This document shows positions 1 through 4,788 of a stretch of DNA of 7,764 bases, piece by piece. The stretch is from the NCBI GenBank assembly GCA_945861845.1, contig CAMAWS010000140.1, forward strand, positions 1-7,764, given 5' to 3'. This DNA is from Candidatus Sulfopaludibacter sp. SbA3 (GTDB lineage: Bacteria; Acidobacteriota; Terriglobia; 20CM-2-55-15). The notes beneath the pieces were generated by a model. It did not search any database. It was not told where the DNA came from and saw only the letters and a list, made by a program, of their open reading frames with translations. A program made the translations under genes and the position numbers. Every line of letters begins with the position of its first letter. Within the stretch, counting starts at the first letter, position 1.

Positions 1-21
1 AACAGGAATTTCATGGAACTT

Positions 22-45
22 GGCACGGGGCTGAAGCCCCGCGCC
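22..45. other. GC-rich hairpin downstream of the ferredoxin–MBL gene (terminator-like or REP-like)
   Basis: CGGGGC TGAA GCCCCG (26–41) is a perfect 6-bp stem with a tetraloop. Past one A·C mismatch it extends by GGC/GCC to 22–45. It lies 28 bases beyond the stop codon of the ferredoxin–MBL gene. No T-run follows on either strand, so it is a poor intrinsic terminator. It may stabilise the 3' end of the mRNA, or be one copy of a dispersed palindromic repeat; only one copy is visible. The remaining bases of 1–73 show nothing else. Confidence 0.5.
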
Positions 46-73
46 CACAGCGTGCATCCGAAATCCGCGTTAG

Positions 74-940
74 TCATGCAACCTCAATCATCCATTCAAT
101 GCATTCTTCAAGCTTCCGCCGCATAATTGCGGCTGGCTGACGGCCTCGACGGCCGTGACCGGGCAGCACCCATTCGAAATTGAAGTCCAGCAGGCGTTTC
201 ATGGATTCGATTTGATGCCGCCAAGAGTACCACGCAACCCTGCGAAAGGCGGTGAGTCCACCACGCTCCTCGGACCATGCCAGATGGTCTCCCGTGAACA
301 AGTACTTCCCTTTGTACAGAAGCACCACCGAACCTCGCGTGTGTCCCGGAACGGGAATGGCCGTAAGCTGGCTGTCCAGTTCAACGGGCTCGTCTCCTTC
401 CAGGAAATGTTCGGCCGCGATCCCGCGCGAGTCCGCGCGGTGGATGATACGGCGGCAGCCAAAATGGCCGTGGAGTTTCTCGTGGTCTGCGACATCGTCG
501 CGATGCGTCATGAACATCGTGGCCACGCCGCCCAGTTCCTCGATTTTCTTCACAAGCTGCCTGGCGGCGCGCGGCGAATCGACGAGGACGTTTCCTTCCG
601 GCCGCTGGATCAGGTAACTCGCCGCACCGTAGGAACTTTCCGAAGCGAAGCCGCAGAAGTAAACGTTGTCATCCACCTTCTCCGGGAACGCCGCGAGTGC
701 AGCTTCCAGGTTGGGCTTTGACCTTGCACCAATGGAGCCGGTCGGGCATGCGACCAATGCCATTTTTGCCCGGAGTTGTTCTCTGTCCGAACCTGGCTGG
801 TGGTAAACGAAGGAGTGGTCGGACGCTTCCTGGAAGACAGATGGAGCAATCTGCCGGCACATATCGCAATCAATGCAGGTATTGTCGACGAAGAAGTCTC
901 CGGCAACATTGTCGGGATAAGAGCGCTTGAGCGTGGCCAT
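74..940 (-). CDS. Ferredoxin–metallo-beta-lactamase fusion protein
   Basis: A 288-residue soluble protein with no signal peptide. Residues ~15–70 form a one-cluster [4Fe-4S] ferredoxin: C22, C25 and C28 in CIDCDMC, and C65 in ACPTG. Residues ~92–275 form a metallo-beta-lactamase (MBL) fold. Its metal motif reads THRDDVADH (H146, D148, D152, H153) in place of HxHxDH; further ligands are H200 (PGHTRGS), D218 (TGDH) and H262 (LPGHG). MBL proteins of this type are hydrolases or, with other centres, oxidoreductases; the substrate here is unknown. Ferredoxin/MBL fusions occur in bacteria and plants (established knowledge from memory). I chose the ATG at 940: an upstream in-frame ATG at 1078 would add 46 low-complexity Ser/Arg-rich residues lying entirely over the 3' end of the transporter gene. 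The ATG follows the transporter stop by 16 bases, with no good Shine-Dalgarno, which suggests co-transcription and translational coupling. Fold assignment is firm; function is open. Confidence 0.9.
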   Translation of the reverse strand: MATLKRSYPDNVAGDFFVDNTCIDCDMCRQIAPSVFQEASDHSFVYHQPGSDREQLRAKMALVACPTGSIGARSKPNLEAALAAFPEKVDDNVYFCGFASESSYGAASYLIQRPEGNVLVDSPRAARQLVKKIEELGGVATMFMTHRDDVADHEKLHGHFGCRRIIHRADSRGIAAEHFLEGDEPVELDSQLTAIPVPGHTRGSVVLLYKGKYLFTGDHLAWSEERGGLTAFRRVAWYSWRHQIESMKRLLDFNFEWVLPGHGRRGRQPAAIMRRKLEECIEWMIEVA

Positions 941-956
941 GGGTCTGTACCAGCCG

Positions 957-3194
957 CTACGAAGGCTGAGGCTCTTCCTTTCGGTGGTGGCTGACCTCTT
1001 CGATGATGTCCTTGACGACCGCCTCGCGTTCTTCCGATTCAAGCTGGTCGCGCATGCGCCGCAGGGCGACACCAACAATGTCGCGATGGTGCAGCTTTGA
1101 ACCGGTGTGCTTTTCGCTCACATCCAGCCACATCGAATGCACAAGGTCGACGTCCTCGGGCCAGAGGCGGGGTGGATGCGGTCCAAGGTTCACAAAGATC
1201 GATGGCCGGGCGGGCGAGAGAATTTCGAGCGAAAACGGGTGTCGCGGATCCGGCAATTTTTCCCATGCCTGGCCGATCCGGCGGGCCAGCTCTTCGGAAT
1301 CCATGCGTGCAGAAACACCGCTTACCAGCCGGGAAGCCTGCAGCTTTGCAGCGGTCTGGACCATGGCATCGAATGGATTGATGCCCGGCACCACCAGAAG
1401 GTCTACGGTTTTCCCTTCTTTTTCCGCCATTGCGACAACCCGGGTAAACAGTTCCCGTTCATAGTCCGTGAAGAGCTGGTTTTCGGCGAGTTCATATTCG
1501 CCCGCGCCGGCGGTGACCGCGCGCACGGTCATGACCACAATGTCGTGACGCCGAAGATTGGTCTTCTGCAGCACATTTTCCAGGTGCATCAGCCGGTTGT
1601 AATCGCGAACCGCAACCATAATGCAGGCAGGCCGCGCATGTATTGAACCCTCGCCCGCGACGACTTCCGGCTGGACATCGAGATTGAATTGTTCCAGCCC
1701 TTGCTTACCCTCCGCCCGCGCTTTCGCGTTCAGGCGCATGGAAATCGTAAACACGGCAAAAAGAACGACGGTGAACGTGACGCCATAAATTGTCGCGATC
1801 TGCTTCGACAGCAGGTTTGCAATCGCGACCAGGAACAGCATTGACGTTGTCAGGATCAATCCGACCGGTATCTCTTTTCCGCCAATGTGCAGGTTGAGCG
1901 GAGTCTTGTATTCCTGGTCATGACGCTTGAATCTCAGGAAGAGAATGCCGAGGGCCTTGAGAGAGAAACTCCAGACCACGCCGAAGGCATAGGCCTCACC
2001 GAGCAGATAGACATCGCCGCCGCTGGCCAGGATCGTCGCGGCCTGCAGGCAGGTGATCAGATTGATCAGGCGATACGACGTGCCGAATCGCCGGTGGAGC
2101 TTGCGGAACCAGGGAGTAAGCACGCCGTCTTCGGCCACACGGTTGAGAACGCCGTTGGCGCCGATGATCGAAGTATTCACGGCCCCCGACAGGATCAGCG
2201 TTCCCACGAATACAACAAAGATGTGGAATACCAGGCGAAGCAGTTCAGGACCAATCAGGTGGGTGGTAAGCCCGCCGAGGAGGTTATCCACGTACTCGGG
2301 CCGGACATTGTCGGGAATGATCAGGAAAGCAAACAACGTGATGACACCCGTGCAGACAACCGCGAATCCACACACAATGTTTGCGGTGATCTTCAGGTTC
2401 TTCAGTTTCGGCGATGCGACTTCCCGATAGACCTGCGCCAGGGTCTCGAAACCGCTCATGGCAAGCAAGGAGTGTCCGAAAGCCACAATGATCACGACGA
2501 ACGGAATCGTGAGCAATCGCGTTCCCTCAAGCCAGCCGGCGCTCTCCCCGGTAAATCTGAGATTCGAAGCAGCCGGAGAAGGTGGAATCTGCGCCGGTCC
2601 GTTCACCAGCAGCGTCAGCACGCACCAGACCAGGAACATTACAACCATCACGGTCGTGATCTGCATGATCCGCAGAGCCTTCGTACTGGACTCGTGAATA
2701 CCCTTGATGTTGCTCCACCAGAAGTAACCGGTGACGACCAGGGCAAAGAAGACGGAGAACAGGTTGGGGGGCACTTCAAAACCGAGATTCATTAAAGCGC
2801 CCAGCTCGTTCAGCAGGCGGCCAAGATAGTGTCCCGCACTGACGCTCGAGATCGGGCCAGTGAGGATGTAGTCGAATATGAGAGCCGAAACCGAAAGGCG
2901 GGCCATGAAGGGGCCCATCGCGTCGCGCACAACGACGTAGACTCCCCCCCGAACGTACATACTGCAACTCTCGAGGTATATGGAGCGAACCGCGAAACTG
3001 AAGAGCATTACAGCAAGGATGTACCACGGAGCGCTCGGCCCGATTGCCTGCTCAACAATGCCACCGACGTAAAAGGCGGACGAGGCAAGATCACTGAGGA
3101 CGATGGCTGCCGCTCTCCAGAACGAGATGAACGACAGCATGACGGTACTGGCGACCACGACTTTCGTGGTTGCCGACCGTTGTACGGTTGACAA
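957..3194 (-). CDS. KimA/YdaO-like APC-superfamily transporter, probably K+ uptake, under c-di-AMP riboswitch control
   Basis: A 745-residue inner-membrane permease. Residues ~11–490 carry about 12 hydrophobic segments of the APC (amino acid–polyamine–organocation) superfamily. LSDLASSAFY (32–42) and FDYILTGPISSVSAG (107–121) match the TM1 and TM3 signatures of the Bacillus K+/H+ symporter KimA (formerly YdaO). The KimA residues I recall as K+-coordinating, D36, D117, Y118, T121 and S125, correspond to D35, D108, Y109, T112 and S116. AMSGFETLAQ (245–254) matches the ALTGVEA region. Residues ~515–645 look like a universal-stress-protein-type alpha/beta domain (strands IMVAVRD, DIVVMTV, DLLVVPG), followed by a charged tail; the total exceeds KimA's ~600 residues. 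The start is TTG at 3194, preceded by AAAAGGAG with an 8-base spacer. The c-di-AMP riboswitch in its leader supports a potassium role, since this second messenger represses K+ import. Amino-acid transport is the main alternative. APC family is certain; K+ specificity is inferred. Confidence 0.92.
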   Translation of the reverse strand: MSTVQRSATTKVVVASTVMLSFISFWRAAAIVLSDLASSAFYVGGIVEQAIGPSAPWYILAVMLFSFAVRSIYLESCSMYVRGGVYVVVRDAMGPFMARLSVSALIFDYILTGPISSVSAGHYLGRLLNELGALMNLGFEVPPNLFSVFFALVVTGYFWWSNIKGIHESSTKALRIMQITTVMVVMFLVWCVLTLLVNGPAQIPPSPAASNLRFTGESAGWLEGTRLLTIPFVVIIVAFGHSLLAMSGFETLAQVYREVASPKLKNLKITANIVCGFAVVCTGVITLFAFLIIPDNVRPEYVDNLLGGLTTHLIGPELLRLVFHIFVVFVGTLILSGAVNTSIIGANGVLNRVAEDGVLTPWFRKLHRRFGTSYRLINLITCLQAATILASGGDVYLLGEAYAFGVVWSFSLKALGILFLRFKRHDQEYKTPLNLHIGGKEIPVGLILTTSMLFLVAIANLLSKQIATIYGVTFTVVLFAVFTISMRLNAKARAEGKQGLEQFNLDVQPEVVAGEGSIHARPACIMVAVRDYNRLMHLENVLQKTNLRRHDIVVMTVRAVTAGAGEYELAENQLFTDYERELFTRVVAMAEKEGKTVDLLVVPGINPFDAMVQTAAKLQASRLVSGVSARMDSEELARRIGQAWEKLPDPRHPFSLEILSPARPSIFVNLGPHPPRLWPEDVDLVHSMWLDVSEKHTGSKLHHRDIVGVALRRMRDQLESEEREAVVKDIIEEVSHHRKEEPQPS

Positions 3195-3202
3195 GGGAAG
3201 TT

Positions 3203-3210
3203 CTCCTTTT
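3203..3210 (-). promoter_or_regulatory. Strong Shine-Dalgarno that fixes the TTG start of the transporter
   Basis: The minus strand reads AAAAGGAG, then eight bases, then TTG (3194–3192). This is the best ribosome-binding site in the window and supports TTG as the true start. The AAGG at 3208–3205 can pair with CCTT at 3196–3193, with two further pairs inside and one bulged A. A small helix could therefore mask both the Shine-Dalgarno and the first two bases of the start codon. Confidence 0.8.
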
Positions 3211-3230
3211 CGTGCCGTTTCGACGGCACG
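3211..3230 (-). promoter_or_regulatory. Perfect 8-bp hairpin between riboswitch and RBS (candidate expression platform)
   Basis: The arms CGTGCCGT and ACGGCACG flank a CGAA loop. The stem ends directly at the AAAAGGAG ribosome-binding site. In the sense direction an A-run, not a U-run, follows, so it is not a normal intrinsic terminator. It sits only five bases after the riboswitch P1 helix, the place expected for an expression platform. The first arm shares seven bases (CGTGCCG) with the 5' side of the aptamer at 3376–3370, so the second arm has two possible partners. The hairpin is seen directly; its regulatory role is inferred. Confidence 0.6.
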
Positions 3231-3235
3231 CTCTC

Positions 3236-3383
3236 AATTTGGCCTACGGGGTTAGCTGACGGGCTTGGGCTCGAAAGTACCCAGTCCACCTCGCATCATC
3301 TTCGCGTCATTGGCCACGATGCGACGCGGACTTCGCCCCCATTACTGGGTCCCCTGCCTCGGCTGAGTTCGGCACGGCAAACC
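3236..3383 (-). promoter_or_regulatory. c-di-AMP riboswitch (ydaO/yuaA class)
   Basis: The minus strand carries the ordered, class-specific core motifs of the ydaO aptamer: GCCGAAC (3372–3366), GGGGACCCA (3354–3346), TGGGGGCGAA (3341–3332), CTGGGTAC then CCCAAGCCCGTCAGC, and CAGCTAACCCCG ending at 3247. The closing P1 helix pairs GGTTTGCC (3383–3376) with GGCCAAATT (3244–3236), with one bulged C and two G·U pairs. The variable arm forms AGTCC/GGACT (3332–3328 with 3287–3283) plus TCGCATC/GATGCGA (3324–3318 with 3297–3291). Known members bind two c-di-AMP molecules and usually turn expression off when the ligand is high. They often control ydaO/kimA-type and other K+ or osmolyte transporters, as is the case here. 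Motif order, pairing and the downstream gene all agree. Confidence 0.94.
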
Positions 3384-3386
3384 CAT

Positions 3387-3416
3387 ATTCGACACCTGTA
3401 GCGAAAGCCGTGTCAA
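3387..3416 (-). promoter_or_regulatory. Probable sigma-70-type promoter for riboswitch–transporter transcript
   Basis: The minus strand has a perfect TTGACA (3416–3411), an 18-base spacer and TCGAAT (3392–3387, four of six matches to TATAAT). A start site a few bases downstream would fall at about 3380–3384, where the P1 helix of the riboswitch begins, so the RNA would start almost exactly with the aptamer. The -35 lies 21 bases past the stop codon of the upstream transporter. The -10 is imperfect, and the sigma consensus of this organism is not known. Confidence 0.5.
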
Positions 3417-3437
3417 GTCACGAGGGAACTTGAGTGG

Positions 3438-4697
3438 CTAGTTCAGGCCAGCCCATGGGAGAAGAACACTGAAGGTCACGAAGTACGCAATTGCTCCGGC
3501 CCAGTAGGTCAGTGTCACCGCCAGGAAAGGAACACCCCAGCGCCTTGTCTCGTAGACTTCTTTGAACAGGACGCCTAGCGCCACGCCGGCACTGGATCCA
3601 AACCACATTGCGCTTCCACCGTAGCCGACGCAGTACGCCAGGAGACCCCAGTCGAAGCCCTTGAGCGACAGGCATACGGCGGTGAGCGGTATGTTGTCGA
3701 ACCATGCGGACAGATGTCCCATAAGGATGGCGATCACGTCGCGGTCCATCAGATCCAGATACGGCCTGGCCTCCTGTAGCGGCAACATCTCTGCCGCCGC
3801 TACCAGCAGCAACAGAAATAACGTGTTGGGAACAGCGCTGGTAACCGCGGCTCGTTCGAATTTGGTGCGGCCCAAAATCATACCAATGATCAAGCCCGCC
3901 CACAGGCCGGCAGCCGGCTGGTCGAACAGGTTTCCAACGATCAGTCCGGGAATGGCGAGCAGGGTGAGCATCATGGACAGGCGCACTGTCTTCCGGTGGG
4001 CACCTTCGTCAAGTGCCCGGGCATCGTCTTCACCGAGATGCCTGTCATCGTATGTTTCAACGGCCTTGGGATTGATCTTTACGGCCGCCAGATGACGGAG
4101 AGTATGGTGACCGTGTCTGGCGGCCCAGAGACAGATGAGAATCTGGGCCGGGATCGCCGCAAACATGGCGGAGAAAATTTCGAAAACGGAAATCTTGGGG
4201 TCCTGGGATACGAACATCATGACCGTGGTGGTATCACCAACTGGCGAGCCGGCGCCGCCAAGATTCGACGCGCAGATCACGCCCACCAGCATACTGAACG
4301 GAACGTTTTTTCTGCCGTAAACCGCAATAAGAATAGTGCCGCCGATCATGCAGGCTGCAATGTTGTCCAGAATTGTTGACAGCGCAAAAACGCTCCAGAG
4401 GATCATTGCATCTGTCTTTAGAAGTTTCGCCATCCCATGGCTCGCTCCCGAATCTTCGAAATAGTAAGCAACGAGCGAAAATCCGGGCAGGAGGAACGCG
4501 AGGTTGTATAGCAGGTGGAACCGGTGCCATTCGCTGAAGTGGCTGACCAGGCCACCGGCGCCGTTAACTGCCGCAAACATAATTGCGATTATCGAGAAGC
4601 CGCCCACAACCACCGGCAGCTGGTGGTGATGGAAAAGGAGAAGGCCGGCAAGCATTGAGAAAAAGAGGGCAAAAGTTGCCCATGAAGCTAGTGTCAT
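3438..4697 (-). CDS. NhaD-like Na+/H+ antiporter or related ion-transporter-superfamily permease
   Basis: A 419-residue, highly hydrophobic inner-membrane protein with about 11–12 membrane segments. It has the two-fold internal repeat of the ion-transporter superfamily (ArsB/NhaD/CitMHS). The first half has STILDNIAA (107–114, D111 N112) and NLGGAGSPVGDTTT (145–158, close to the NhaD GGAxSPxGDxTT signature). The second half has AWFDNIPLTA (331–340, D334 N335) and GYGGSAMWFGSSAG (358–371). A charged cytosolic loop (~205–237) joins the halves. The family moves anions (arsenite, citrate) or exchanges Na+ or Li+ for H+; the GDTTT motif favours the NhaD branch. I chose the ATG at 4697, preceded by GGAAGG with five bases spacing. 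An in-frame ATG at 4769 would add 24 residues unlike the family. The 91-base gap to mutS2 contains TACAAT (4773–4768) but no convincing -35. Family is firm, substrate is not. Confidence 0.85.
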   Translation of the reverse strand: MTLASWATFALFFSMLAGLLLFHHHQLPVVVGGFSIIAIMFAAVNGAGGLVSHFSEWHRFHLLYNLAFLLPGFSLVAYYFEDSGASHGMAKLLKTDAMILWSVFALSTILDNIAACMIGGTILIAVYGRKNVPFSMLVGVICASNLGGAGSPVGDTTTVMMFVSQDPKISVFEIFSAMFAAIPAQILICLWAARHGHHTLRHLAAVKINPKAVETYDDRHLGEDDARALDEGAHRKTVRLSMMLTLLAIPGLIVGNLFDQPAAGLWAGLIIGMILGRTKFERAAVTSAVPNTLFLLLLVAAAEMLPLQEARPYLDLMDRDVIAILMGHLSAWFDNIPLTAVCLSLKGFDWGLLAYCVGYGGSAMWFGSSAGVALGVLFKEVYETRRWGVPFLAVTLTYWAGAIAYFVTFSVLLPWAGLN

Positions 4698-4788
4698 TTC
4701 CGCCTTCCGAGATGAATTATGAAAATAAGACGTCGTTGCGCCGCCGTCATGGCCCCGCGCGGCAGGCATTGTACAACGAAGAGGGCGC

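Noticed and set aside
155..721. 188-codon plus-strand open frame
   Set aside because: Antisense to the MBL domain, whose metal-binding motifs prove the minus strand to be coding.
941..1078. Upstream extension of the ferredoxin–MBL protein
   Set aside because: The 46 added residues are Ser/Arg-rich, overlap the transporter gene and precede a typical ferredoxin start; the ATG at 940 fits better.
1107..1646. 179-codon plus-strand open frame
   Set aside because: Antisense to the cytosolic tail of the transporter; no supporting ribosome-binding site or domain.
1887..2795. 302-codon open frame on the plus strand
   Set aside because: Antisense shadow of the APC transporter; charged, low-complexity translation with no family resemblance.
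2944..2950. Run of seven C (G7 in the transporter gene) as a frameshift or phase-variation tract
   Set aside because: The frame is intact through it, encodes conserved RGG residues, and seven bases is not unusual in GC-rich coding DNA.
3211..3230. Intrinsic terminator
   Set aside because: The hairpin is perfect but is followed in the sense direction by AAAAGGAG, not a U-run.
3398..3409. GCTAC/GTAGGC pairing as the riboswitch P1 helix
   Set aside because: Only four continuous pairs; the GGTTTGCC/GGCCAAATT helix is longer and aligns with the known position of P1.
4698..4769. Upstream ATG for the NhaD-like gene
   Set aside because: It adds a polar 24-residue leader before the first membrane segment; the ATG at 4697 has a better ribosome-binding site.
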